Positions 47,131 through 58,800 of a stretch of 64,000 bases of DNA are shown one piece after another (positions within the stretch are counted from its first letter, which is position 1; each line of letters starts with the position of its first letter). Both the position numbers and the translations under genes were made by a program. The notes beneath the pieces are model-generated. The model was not told where the DNA came from. It saw nothing but the letters and a program-made list of their open reading frames with translations, and searched no databases. The stretch is from Dendrobium chrysotoxum (Eukaryota > Streptophyta > Magnoliopsida > Asparagales > Orchidaceae): the NCBI GenBank assembly GCA_019925795.1, contig CM034298.1, positions 22,745,556 to 22,809,555 on the forward strand, read 5' to 3'.

Positions 47131-48160
47131 GAACTTAAAGAAATCAACCTTGGAACAGAGGATGACCCTCGCCCCACTTTCATAAGTTCTTTGTTGAGTG
47201 AGGATGAGTCTAAGGATCTAATTCAACTTCTATCCGAGTTTAAAGATTGCTTCGCCTGGACATACGACGAAATGCCGGGGTTGTCCGCTGACGTAGCAGT
47301 CCATAAACTTGGAATCCGGCATGATGCCATTCCTGTCAAATAAGCTCCACGACGCATGCGTCTGGAGATCGAACAACAAGTCATTTCTGAAGTCAAGAAG
47401 TTGGCAGAGGCCGAATTTATTCGAGAAGAACAATATCCTTCTTAGGTAGCTAGCGTCGTGCCAGTTCGAAAGAAAAATGGTCAAATCCGAGTCTGTGTTG
47501 ACTATAGAGACCTGAACAAGGCATGTCCTAAGGATGAATTTCCTTTGCCAATCCCAGAACTCATGGTGGACATTGCCTCCTCGCACGTTGTTTTCTCCTA
47601 TATGGATGGCTCATCTGGTTATAATCAAATCAAGATGGCCCCAGAAGATGAGAGAAACACTGCATTCAGAAGTCCTATAGGGATCTTTGTTATAAAGTGA
47701 TGCCCTTTGGCCTCAAAAATGCTGGTGCAACCTACCAGCGGGCCATGACTCATATCTTTGATGACTTAATACACAATCAAGTCGAATGTTACATCGACAA
47801 TTTAATTGTCAAGAGTAGAGTGAAAGAGGCTCATCTTTATGATTTAAGAACTGTCTTCGAGCGATTGCGCCGCTACAACCTTAAAATGAATCCCTTGAAG
47901 TGTGCTTTCGGCGTCACGTCAGGGAAATTCTTAGGTTTCGTAGTCAGGCACCGTGGAATCGAAATTGATCCTGCCAAAATTGAAGCTATCTTAAATATGT
48001 CGCCTCCTAAGAGTCTTACTCAACTGAGATCTCTCCAGGGCAGGTTGGCGTATATAAGAAGATTCATTTCTAATCTTTCTGGAAGATGTCAACCATTCTC
48101 TGTCCTAGCTAAAAAGGATGCCAAATTCATTTGGGACGAGAAATGTCAAAATGCTTTCGA
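47131..48160 (+). pseudogene. Ogre reverse transcriptase (YIDN active site, two stops, one frameshift)
   Basis: The blocks in order are FAWTYDEMPGL, VVPVRKKNGQIRVCVDYRDL, NKACPKDEFPLP, VFSYMDGSSGYNQIKM (first catalytic Asp), MPFGLKNAGATYQRAM, then the YxDD box. That box reads YIDN because codon 47799-47801 is AAT, so a catalytic Asp is lost. Stops are TAA at 47341 and TAG at 47443, the latter where Trp is usual. A one-base deletion near 47688 shifts the frame just before MPFGLK. The thumb continues to LRSLQGRLAYIRRFISNLSG. A second one-base deletion near 48161 ends the block. It is clearly non-functional. Confidence 0.93.
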
Positions 48161-48600
48161 AATATTAAACAATACCTGATAAATCCGCCAGTTTTGGCAG
48201 CCCCCATTCCGGGAAGACCTTTAATCCTTTACACTGCAGCCCTTGACGAATCTCTTGGGGCTCTTCTAGCTCAAATAAATGACGATGGGAAAGAGAATGC
48301 CCTCTACTACCTGAGTCAGAGATTACTCCCAACGGAAATCTGATATCCTACAATTGAGAAACATTGCCTTGCCTTAGTCTTTGCAGTACAAAAACTAAGA
48401 CATTACATGCTTTCTCATCAGGTCAGTCTGATTTCCAGTGTCAACCCCCTGCAATATCTTATGACCCGGCCCACGTTGTCAGGACGTCTAGCTCGTTGGT
48501 CTATGATATTGTTACAATTTGAAATCACTTTCATTCCCCTGCGTGCTGTGAAAGGGTAGGCCGTTGCCGACTTCCTTTGCGGCACACCCGCTACCGACAG
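48161..48600 (+). pseudogene. Degenerate gypsy RNase H / connection domain
   Basis: The blocks are PPVLAAPIPGRPLILYTAAL, DESLGALLAQ, NALYYLSQRLLPTEI and, after a TGA at 48341, YPTIEKHCLALVFAVQKLRH and then RPTLSGRLARW. The usual catalytic Asp in the first strand (LYTDAS) is Ala here, and the later D of the TDH motif is missing (SVNPLQYLM). In Tat elements this first RNase H is known to be degenerate and likened to the retroviral connection domain, so these residue losses are expected of the family. A TAG at 48557 and a one-base insertion near 48573 are later damage. Confidence 0.82.
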
Positions 48601-49214
48601 AATCTCCTCTAAATGATGATTTACCTGACGAGCAAATCATGAGTTTCGAGGAATCTAATGTTCAAACCTGGGAAATATATTTTGATGGTGCAGCGTCCTC
48701 TCAAAGGGGCAAAACACCTCAATCTACTATTCCTGGAAAAGCCGGAGTCGGTCTGGTTTTCATAACACCGGATAAGGGAATGATGCACTTTTCCTACCAT
48801 TTATCAGAACCTTGTACGAATAACGAAGCTGAGTACGAAGCTTTGATAACTGGTCTGGAACTTGTAATCCTAATGGAGATTAAAGAGATTAAGATCTATG
48901 GTGACTCTCAACTGGTGATCAACCAAGTTGCAGGGACCTATAAGATTTTGAATCCTAAACTCCTAAAATATCACCAATATACAATGCACCTACTCAAGAA
49001 AATTCCCATTGTAACTATGTATAGGGTTCCTCGTGGAAGCAATTCCTCGGCGGATGCCCTAGTAAAGCTTGCAAAGGAATTTGCTTGCCCAGAAGAAGAT
49101 TTCATCCCTATAGAAGTTCAGGGTCGTCAAGTCCTGTCCCCTGTAGACATGGAATACCTCAACAATCAATCCTCCCAGGTCCTTTCTACATCTTCAACAG
49201 TCGATGAAGAATAA
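48600..49214 (+). pseudogene. Archaeal-type second RNase H (aRNH) of the Tat lineage
   Basis: All four catalytic acids are visible: Asp in IYFDGAASS, Glu in NNEAEYEALITGLEL, Asp in IYGDSQLVINQVAG and Asp in SSADALVKLA. The order and spacing are those of archaeal/plant-like RNase HI. A second RNase H of this type between the degenerate one and integrase is a diagnostic trait of the Tat clade (Ogre, Retand and relatives). It would remove the RNA strand during reverse transcription. The open block 48564-49211 is intact, but it is cut off from RT by the upstream frameshift and closed by a TAA at 49212. Confidence 0.88.
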
Positions 49215-50468
49215 GATTGGAGACAACCAATAATCAAGTATTTGCAAGAAGGCAAGCTTCCCCACGACAGGTCTCTTTCCAATCAAATTAAGAAACGTGC
49301 CCTATCATATGCACTAGTCAACGATACATTGTACCGACGATCGTTCGATCAGATGTGGCTCCGTTGTTTAGACAAACGAGAGGCCCTGAAGATCGTTAAC
49401 GAAGTCCATGCTGGACTGTGCGGTGCTCATCAATCGGGTCCTAAGATGAAAATGAAAATCAAAAGACTTGGTTACTACTGGCCTACGATGATTGACGATT
49501 GCATGAAAATTGCAAAATGTTGTCATCAATGCCAAGTTCATGGTGTAGTTTTACATCAACCGCCTAATGTGTTGCATCCTATGATAGCCTCGTGGCCCTT
49601 TGAAAGTTGGGGCACGGATATCATCGGGCCAATTGACCCTCCTTCTTCAAGGGGTCATCACTTCATCTTAGCGGCGACTGATTACTTTTCAAAGTGAGCA
49701 GAAGCAGTACCACTAAGAAATGTAACATCACATCATGTAATGAAATTCTTTCGTGACCATATCGTATATCGATTCGGCATGCCTCGCAGAATCATATCCG
49801 ATAATGGGTCTGCTTTCAAGTCTACAAAAATCAATAACTTTGTAAGTCGCCACGGTATTGATTGGAGATACTCAACGATCTATTACCCACGGGCTAATGG
49901 ATTGGCTGAGGCCTTCAATAAAACCCTGGTACAAATCATCAAAAAGACCCTGGATGACAATAAACGTCAGTGGGATGAGAGGTTGGTGGAAGCTTTGTGG
50001 GCCTACAGGACCACATATCGAACCCCGACCCAATCCACACCGTTTGCACTAGTGTATGGGTCCGAGGCCATACTCCCTCTGGAAATTCAAATCCCTTCAC
50101 TCAGAACTGTAGTCTAGAATCAGATCACAACAGAATAGAATGCACAACTTCGACTTGAAGAACTTGAGGGTCTCGAAGAACGTCGTCTCCAAGCCCAGCA
50201 AAATCTAGAACTTTATAAAGCCAGAATGGTTCAAGCTCATGATAAGTTAGTGCGACCTAGAACCTTCCGAGTAGGCGACTTGGTCTTGGTTCTTAGGAGG
50301 CCTATCTTAGCCCACCGAAAGCTCGGTGGAAAGTTTGAACCAACCTGGGAAGGACCCTTCGTAGTGGAAACAGTTTACGAAGGAGGCTCGTATCAGCTAG
50401 TGGATTGTAAAGGAAATCACCCAATGCTTCCTGTAAACGGGCGATTCCTGAAAAAATACTATGCTTGA
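49215..50468 (+). pseudogene. Ogre integrase (catalytic residues intact, three or four stops)
   Basis: The N-terminal HHCC zinc region is NEVHAGLCGAHQSGPKMKMK to CCHQCQ. The catalytic core has Asp in SWGTDIIGPID (about 49618), Asp in RIISDNGSAFKS (about 49800) and Glu in NGLAEAFNKTL (about 49912). The C-terminal domain shows PRTFRVGDLVLVLRR and KFEPTWEGPFVV and ends in LKKYYA at 50468. Stops are TAA at 49212 just upstream, TGA at 49695 (where Trp follows FSK in relatives), and TAGs at 50115 and 50136. All DDE residues are present, so the damage is limited to nonsense codons. Confidence 0.92.
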
Positions 50469-50761
50469 TGTAGCTCGAATTTCGAATCAATAAAATTTTC
50501 AAATTTTGAATCTATTCAGCTCAATTTTGTTCAAGTTTTTGAAAATCCGAAATCAAATTCAAGATGAATCAAAATCAAATCAAACTTCAAGTTTAAAATT
50601 CTTTAAATTCAAAACCAATTCAAATCAAGTTTCAAATTCAAACATCTTTAAATTTAAGTTCAAAAATCATTCAAATTTCAAATTCCAGAATTCAAATTTC
50701 AAATTCCAGAATTCAAATCTCAAATTCCAGAATTCAAATCTCAAATTCTAGAATTCAAATC
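50469..50761 (+). repeat. Low-complexity TTCAAATTT zone with about 22-bp tandem units
   Basis: Directly after the integrase stop. From about 50670 to 50760 a 22-bp unit (AATTCCAGAATTCAAATYTC) repeats about four times, preceded by looser TTCAAATC words. It forms the transition from coding sequence to the hairpin array. Confidence 0.7.
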
Positions 50762-51570
50762 TGATCCTCTATACAGAGCAAGTTTCCTCTGTATATGATC
50801 ATTCCAGACTCGATCTTGTGTGAAGCAGTTTCCTTCACATACGATCATTCCAGACCTGATCCTCTGTATAGAGCAAGTTTCCTCTATACACGATCATCCA
50901 GATCTGATCCTCTATGTGAAGCAAGTTTCCTTCACATACGATCATTCCAGACCTGATCCTCTGTATAGAGCAAGTTTCCTCTATACATGATCATCCAGAT
51001 CCGATCCTTTATATGAAGCAAGTTTCCTTCATATACGATCATTCCAGATCTGATCCTCTGTATAGAGCAAGTTTCCTCTATATACGATCAATCCAGATCC
51101 GCTCCTCTATACAGAACAAGTTTCCTCTGTATATGATCATTCCAGACTCGATCCTCTATGTGGAGCAAGTTTCCTCTACATATGATCATTCCAGACCCGA
51201 TCCTCTATGTAGAGCAAGTTTCCTCTACATATGATCATTCCAGACTCGATCTTTTGTGTGAAGCAAGTTTCCTTCACATACGATCAATCCAGATTCGATC
51301 CTCTGTGCAGAACAAGTTTCCTCTACACATGATCTTCCAGACCTGATCTTCTATATAGAGCAAGTTTCCTCTATGTATAAGATCATCTAGATTCGATCCT
51401 ATATGCGAAGCAAGTTTCCTTCATATACGATCATTCCAGACTCGATCCTCTGTATAGAGCAAGTTTCCTCTATACAGGATCATCCAGATCAGATCTTCTA
51501 TGTAAAGCAAGTTTCCTTTACATACGATCATTCCAAATCCGATTCTGTGCAAAGCAATGCTTCCTTATCA
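50762..51570 (+). repeat. Tandem array of about 17 hairpins with constant loop and covarying stems
   Basis: The unit is about 49 bp: GATCC, 5' arm, loop CAAGTTTC, 3' arm, GATCATTCCAGA. The arms differ between units but stay complementary: ATACAGAG with CTCTGTAT (50770), TGTGAAG with CTTCACA (50900), TATATGAAG with CTTCATATA (51010), ATGTAGAG with CTCTACAT (51205), ATGTAAAG with CTTTACAT (51500). Loop starts lie near 50779, 50873, 50922, 51018, 51068 and so on at 47-51 bp. Tandem arrays in the 3'UTR are known for Tat/Ogre elements; stem covariation is what I see here. The older Ogre has related units at 27855-28110. Confidence 0.88.
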
Positions 51571-52850
51571 CAGGATCATCCAGTTCTCTTTTCTTTAAGG
51601 TTAGATGTGAGTCATCGTGCTTTCTATCCTTAGGATTAGATCCGCTAGTGGTGGAATACGCCGTTTATGGCACCATCCTAGTTTCTTCCAGTCTCTTTTC
51701 CTTAAGGTTAGATGTGAGTCATCGTGCTTTCTATCCTTAGGATTAGATCTGCTAGTGATGGAGTACGCCCTCTATGACACCATTCTAGGTTCAAAATCTA
51801 GATCCGACCTTCTGTGGGGAGCAATACTTCTTTCCCTCAGGGCCCTCCAGTCTTCTTCTCCTTAAGGACAGATGTGAGTCATCGTGCTTTCTTTCCTTAG
51901 GATTAGATCTACTAGTGATGGATAACGCCCTCTGCGGCACCATTCTAGTTTAAGTCTGATCTCCTATAGGAAGTAATACTACTTTCCTATACGATCATCC
52001 AGTTCTCTTTTCCTTAGAGTAAGCATTGTCCTTCTCTTAGGATTAGATTCCCCAATGATGGAGTAAGTCCTCTATGGCACCGTCCTGGAATTAATCTCAA
52101 TCAAGCTTTCTTTTCTTTAGGGCTAGGTATTTCTCCCTTCCCTTAGGATTAGATCTACTAGTGGTAGAGTACACCCTTTGTGGCACTGCCCTAGTATCAA
52201 AATTCAAATTTGATCCTCTATAGCTAGGAATTCTTCCTTCCTATACGATCATCTAGACCCTCTTTTCCTTTGGGGGTAGGTTTTCCTCCCTTCCTTTAGG
52301 ATTAGATCTACTAGTGGTAGAGTATGCTGTCCCCAGCACTACCCTAGTATCAGTTCAAATTCAACTTTCTGAGGTTAGGATTCCCTTTCCCTTAGAATCA
52401 AATTCAGACTTGATCCTCTATAGTTAGGAGTTCTTCCTTCCTATACGATCATCTAGGCCTTCTTTTCCTTAGGGATAGGTTTTCTTCCTTCTCCTAGGAC
52501 TGGATCTACTAGTGCTAGAGTACGCTGCCTCAGCACTACCCTAGCATTATTTTAAACTCAATTTTCTAAGGTTAGGATTTCCCCTTCCCTTAGAATTAAA
52601 TTTAGACTCGATCCTCTGTAGTTAGGAGTTCTTCCTTCCTATAGGATCACCCAGACTTCCTTCTCCTTTAAGGATAGATTCTTCCTTCCCTTAGGACCAG
52701 ACCCACTAGTGGCAGAGTACGCTTTTCTTAGCACTACCCTAGTATCTATTCAAACTCTGATTCCCCAGGGATAGACTTCTCATCCCCTTAGGATCAAAAC
52801 TCCAGACTTGACCATTCTATTCGGTCAACACCAAGATGTGCAATAGAACT
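51571..52850 (+). repeat. Second 3'UTR array (110-200 bp units)
   Basis: About eight to nine units anchored on CCTTAGGATTAGATC, TAGTGGTGGAGTA and GGCACCATCCTAG (near 51632, 51740, 51899, 52039, 52148, 52300, 52499, 52675). Some carry hairpin relatives of the first array (GAAGTAATACTACTTTC at about 51968). The older Ogre has about twenty such units at 25340-27850, so the copy number varies strongly between elements. Confidence 0.82.
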
Positions 52851-52865
52851 ATATTCTATTACACA

Positions 52866-52880
52866 TATTGGGGGTCTATT
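52866..52880 (+). other. Candidate polypurine tract / plus-strand primer region
   Basis: TATTGGGGGTCTATT lies directly before the 3' LTR. The same string (TATTGGGGGTCCATT) precedes the LTR of the minus-strand Ogre (25221-25235). The G-run is followed by a pyrimidine-containing TCTATT instead of ending at the LTR, unlike a textbook PPT. Conservation supports a function. Confidence 0.5.
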
Positions 52881-55800
52881 TGTTGACCTCATTTTTGTAT
52901 GAGGTCAGTAGGACCAATCCAGACCTCAGGATCATTCCAATCTTTAGGATTTAATTCTGACCCTAGGATCAATCTGATCATAGATCAATCCAGTTTCAAA
53001 TCAATCCTGACCCCAGATCAATACAATTTAAGACAAATCCAGATTTTAGAATTCTCCTAGACTTCAGACCTTAGGATCTATTCCAGACCCTAGGATTCTA
53101 CCTGACTCTAGATCATATGATCCTCTCAGACCCTAGGATTCTCCTAGATCTATCTAGAGCTTAGGATTCTTCTAGATCCTAAGACTATTCTAGATCCCAG
53201 GCCCTAGGACTTCCAGACCCTAAGATCTTCCTAGAAATCAAACTTTAGGATCTACTCTAGATCCTAAGATCCTTCTAGATCTTGAATCTTAGGATTCCTA
53301 GATCCTAGGATTTCCCTAGAACTTCTAGATTCTAGGACCTTCCTAGACTCCAGTCCCTAGGATCTATTCTAGACCATAGGATCCCTTTAGATCCTTCTAG
53401 ATCTTAGGATCATTCTAGACTTTAGGATCCTCCTAGAATCTAGGCTTTAGGATCTATTCTAAACCCTAGGATCAATTCAGATTCTAGATCAATCTACCCT
53501 CCAGATTACTCTAGATCTTGAGATTCTCTTAGATCTACAGCTTAAGACTTCCCCAGACCCTAGGATTCTCTTAGACTCCAGGTTCTTAGATCTACCTAGA
53601 TTCTAGGATCATCATAGACCTTAGATCAATCTAGATCTAGGATTAATCCAAACTTTCATTCAATTCAAGCATCAATCAATCCAGACCTTAATCCATATCC
53701 TTAATTCAAACCTTGATCAAAATCCAGCTCAAAACCAGATTTCTAAATCCAAATCCAAGGCCAAAGGTTTAAGTCCTGAAAGCCTTTTCCAGTGAATCTT
53801 TGAATATTTCAAAATCCTATCAAATGACCTCTGATTCAAGATCTATCAGTTCCACACTGATATGACATATATCTAGAGGCAACCCTCCAAATTTGAGCTC
53901 ATTCTGAGATCTCTAACCCCAGAATCTGAATTGAAATCCAAAGGCTGTAAAACCTTCAAATATTTACAGTCTATGCCACTGGACCTACCACCCAGTGGAT
54001 TTTGATCTTGGAGCTTTCTCCAAAGCTTCCAATCACCTCCAGAACCTTGATTATGACTCATTGAGCAATAAACTACATTTTGTTGGACTCAATTTGACCC
54101 CTAGTTGACCAGGGGCCAAAATGACTAAAATATCCCTATGGGGTGTGAATAGTCATTTTGGTCAAACGAGCTCCAAATCAAATGCAGTCACCTCCAACAA
54201 ATTTCAAATGTCAAACCAAACCCATTAGACCCACTTCCAGCCCCTAGGTCAACCTAGTTGACCAAGTCAACCTAGTTTGACTAAACAGGCCTTTATGGGT
54301 CAAAACAGGTCATTTTGACCAAATGACCTCCTCTGACCTTGGGACCACCTTCATTTGTCTCCAAATGTCATTTCAAATCTGTTGAGCCTATTTCCAGACC
54401 CTAGACCCACCTGGTTGACCAAGTCAACCAGGGTTGACCTAAAGGCCCATTAAGGGCCCAAATAGGTCATTTTGATCAAATGACCTCTTCAGACCTTGAG
54501 ATCACCACCAGTAGACTCAGAATGTCATTCTGAACTGGTTGGACCCAGTCCCTGGCCCTGGGTCAACTTGGTTGACCAAGTCAACTCAGTTGACCCCCTA
54601 AGCCCTTTAAGAGCCCCAATAGGTCCATTTGATTCAAACGACCCATTTAAATCTTAGAAATACTTCTAACAGATTCAACACATCAAATAGAACTTGTTGA
54701 ACCTGTACCCACCCCCTGGGTCAACCTGGTTGACTGAGTCAACCTAGGTTGACCTAGGTGTTCCTTAAGGATTCAAATGGGTTATTCCAACCCATTGGAT
54801 CCAATCAAATCATTCAAACTCTCAAATTCATATCAAATGATATTTCAAACCTGTCTAGATTTATCATGAGTCAAATCAACCTTGGTTTGACTTGGTCAAA
54901 CCACCAATTTTGGTCAAACTTTCATGTTTTGGTCCTACCATCACATACACCATATCAAACCTACTTCAAGCTTTTAACCCAATTACATATCATGGCTCAA
55001 GTACATCTAAGCTCAACATGAGCTAAGTCATAGCCATGATTGATGGGATCAAGTCAACCTACATTGACTTTGTTAAACCTTTCTTCACACATGTGTATGT
55101 ATTCAAACCCATTGCAATTAAACCTTTCAAAACTCAAAGACCCTTCAATCCTATTCAAATGTATACTTTAAACATTCCTAAACCTATCATAGGTCATATC
55201 ATGAGAGTTTTGACCAAGTCAACACTTGGACACTTGGTCAAACTAGCTCAATCCTTTCTTTTAACATTCAAACTCTAATGTTAAGCCATTAAACTCCCTT
55301 TGAATCAACCCAAGCAGCTCCCATGACCACTCCCTTGCCACCTCAGCATGCCACCTAAACTTTGACTGGTCAAACAGTCAAAAAGAGGCTTTGGAGAGGT
55401 CAATTTTGGTCAAATGAGCTCAAATTACCATCTTCTCCATGCCAACTCAGCTCCAGCCACTAGGAGATGTTCTAGAGTCTTCCTAGAGGCATTTCCAGCC
55501 CTTGGATGGAGATCCAATGGCCTAAATCAACTCCACATGCGTATATGAGGACAAGGGAACCTTTACACTTGGCATGTCCTTTATGTCCTTTGATTCTCTG
55601 ATCCTACCTACCCCTTGGACACTTGGCAGCCATCAGAGAGTCCATGCAATTAATCTTAGCCCTCCATTCAATCTGGAATGAATTGAATAGGGCAAAACCC
55701 CTTGGAGAGCCGTCATTTGAACTCCTCCCATTCTCTCTCCATATTCGAGCCATCCAGCTGAGTTCTCTGCTGATTCGAGCCTCCAAGAACCTCATCAACG

Positions 55801-58800
55801 TTTTCCAATCAAATCTCACCGTCAAAGCCCCACCGGAGATCAAGATTCCGGCGAGCTCAAGCCAAATTCGTCCAAGGCTTCGTCCGATCAACCTGTAGCT
55901 CCTCCAGCTGTGACTTCAACTAGGAAAAGGAGCGTGGACAATCTACAAGTGCAACCAATCTTTTATCCTGTTAATCCAACGGTGAAAATCCCTAAAAACT
56001 CTAGCCCTAGGTCACTTAGCTTAGAGTTAATTAGCTTTCTTTTAAGCTCGTTTTAAGTTGAACCAAACCACCCACACGATTTCTGTTCATGAATATGATA
56101 TAAGTTTAAAATTTCGTTGAATTTGATTCATCCGATAGCGTAAACGAGCTAAAAAATCAAGTATAGGGTTCGGTTTACGTTGTCTGTTAATTAAAGGAGA
56201 TCGGGACCGTTGATGTTACGATCAACGGTCGTGATCTAGTCATTTCACAGCTCGGATCAACCGTAGTTTTGATCTGATGTTTTTTTTTCCTCCAGCTAAA
56301 TCTGGGCCGTCCACCCAAACCGCGGGATCAATAGTCCGCCGTCTGATCTTTTTCCGCGAGATCAAACCGCGGACGTTGATCTCAACCGTTGATTCGTTAT
56401 AGCGGATAATCGGACGGCAGGCGGGTCTTGCTGACTCGGATAAGTGAAAACGCGTGAAATGATTGGCGACCGACGCGTGTCTGACCGACGCCGCCAATCA
56501 TTGGCACCGCCGCGTATTCCGTTCAACCAATCAGCGCCTGCCACGTGTCTGTCCGCCGCCGTTTTAATTTAAAAAATCTTTTAAAATCTTTTTTTTCTTT
56601 TTTATTTCAATTTCTTTTAAAATAAATTTTGAATATTAATTTTAAATAATAAGATATATTATATATAAATATATTTTAGAAATTATTTTTTTTATTAAAA
56701 TTATTATTAATCTAATTTTATAATTATATTTTAAAACTATATTAATTTTAAATATTAATTATTATAAATTAATAATTAATATTTAAAATATTAAAATATT
56801 AATTATTAAATATTAATTATCAAATATTAATTGTCTTAAATAATTTATAACTTTAATTAATACTTGATTTATTTAATATTTTAATTAATATTAAATACTT
56901 TATGATATTATTTAATATCAACTAATTTTAAAATATTAATTAATATTAAATTATTTAATATTTTAATTAATATTAAATAGTTTATTATTTTAATTAATAT
57001 TAAATGATATTAAACTTTTATTAATATATAAATCATTTAATATTTTCATTAAATACTTTATAATTATTTTTTTTTATATTAAATAATTTTAAGATTTTAA
57101 TTAATAACCTTTAATATTTTAATTAACATTAAATAAATTATAAAGTTTAAATATCATTTAAAATATTTTAAAAGTTTAAAATAATTTTAAATATTTAAAT
57201 ATCATTTAATACTCTAATTAAATATTTAAATAATTAATTAATACTTAATTAATTTTAAACTTAATATTAAATTTAAAAATGTTTGAAAATTCAAATAAAA
57301 TCTAATTAAATGATTTAACATTATTTAAATGATTTACATTATTTTAATAATTAAAAAATTAATTAATATTCATTCATTTAGTTAATTAATATCTAATAAT
57401 TAATTAATTATTATTATTTTTAAGATTATTCTAATTTTGAAATTAATCAATTCAAACTATGTTTTATATTTCAATTAACTAATTATTTAATTATTAATTA
57501 ATATTTAATTAATGATTAATAATTTAAATACTTTTGAAAATTAATATATATACTTTAATTAATATATAATTTAAAATAATTAAAAATTCTAGAAAATTTC
57601 TAAACACTTGGAAATCACTCCTTAGGTCATTCCAGACCTTTGGGGTTGATTTCAAGAAGTTTGGAGATCATTTGGATCCAAATCACAAAAAGGGTCTCTA
57701 ATTAAACAATTTAAATAATTCAAATAATTGTCAAAACTTCAAAAATTCATAACTAATTCAAATGAACTCCAAATTGAGCAAACTCAAAGGCATACAACTC
57801 ATCTTAAGGTCTAATATTTATTAAAAATGTTAAGTTTCCAGAAATCAATCAATTTTGAAAAAGTCAACTTTTGGTCAAACTTAGTTCAAATTCAAGTCAA
57901 AACTTCAAACCTTCATAATAAAATGTAGAGAAATCTAATTTTAGCATACTTACTGTCTAACTGATCGTATTAAGGTCTAGTATTTTAATAAAATATTAAA
58001 TTTCTAGAAAACATTTTAAATCAAAAAGTCAACTTTTGACCCTTGAATAAAATGATTAAAATAACCTAGAAAATTCCAAAATCCAATAAATCATTCAAAA
58101 TTCCAGAAAACATTAATTTAAACTTAAAACCAACAACCAACTAATTCTAATTAAAATTTAACCAACTTTCAAACATTAATCAAACTCAGATCACTTAATT
58201 ATATCGGGTACCACTGGGTAACCCAGGCCTACGAGGCTATTAAATTAGCCCCAAGGAAGGTGAAATAAACTTCACGGCCTCGGTGTGAAACAAAGGTGGT
58301 ATCCAACAAACAATTAAAATTAAGTTTAAAATCAATTTCAAGTCATTAATATTTAAATTCAAATTAAATCTTCCCTTAAACCTTCAACCAACTTGAATCT
58401 CAAGCAACTTCAATCAAGTGCCTATTTAGGACACATCAGAGCCACACTGCCTACCTCACACACTTTAGATGGTTTGCTAGGACAACCAACTCTAGTCTTA
58501 GGCTAGGCCAGTGTTTACTTTTCTGCTGTGTGCCGGGTTTTCGAGCTTTCACTGCATGTTGTTTGCTAGAAATAGAATTGCTGTGATTGTTTATTTATTT
58601 ACTGCACTCTGTGATTTGATTGATTGTACGATAGACCTACCCCTAGGCTAGGGAAGTTTTGTACTAATTCAATCTTATGCAGGTGGCCATGCTCATACAG
58701 GGCATAAATTAAAGGGGGCAAAATTATAATTATTAAATTGCACAGGTGCTCCAGAAAATTGCTTAAGTCCCCCTTTAAATCAAAAAGAGCATGGCCAAGC

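Noticed and set aside
50762..51865. CRISPR-like regular repeat pattern and the open frames across it
   Set aside because: Units are directly adjacent hairpins without unique spacers, in a plant retroelement 3'UTR. The frames arise from unit length near a multiple of three.
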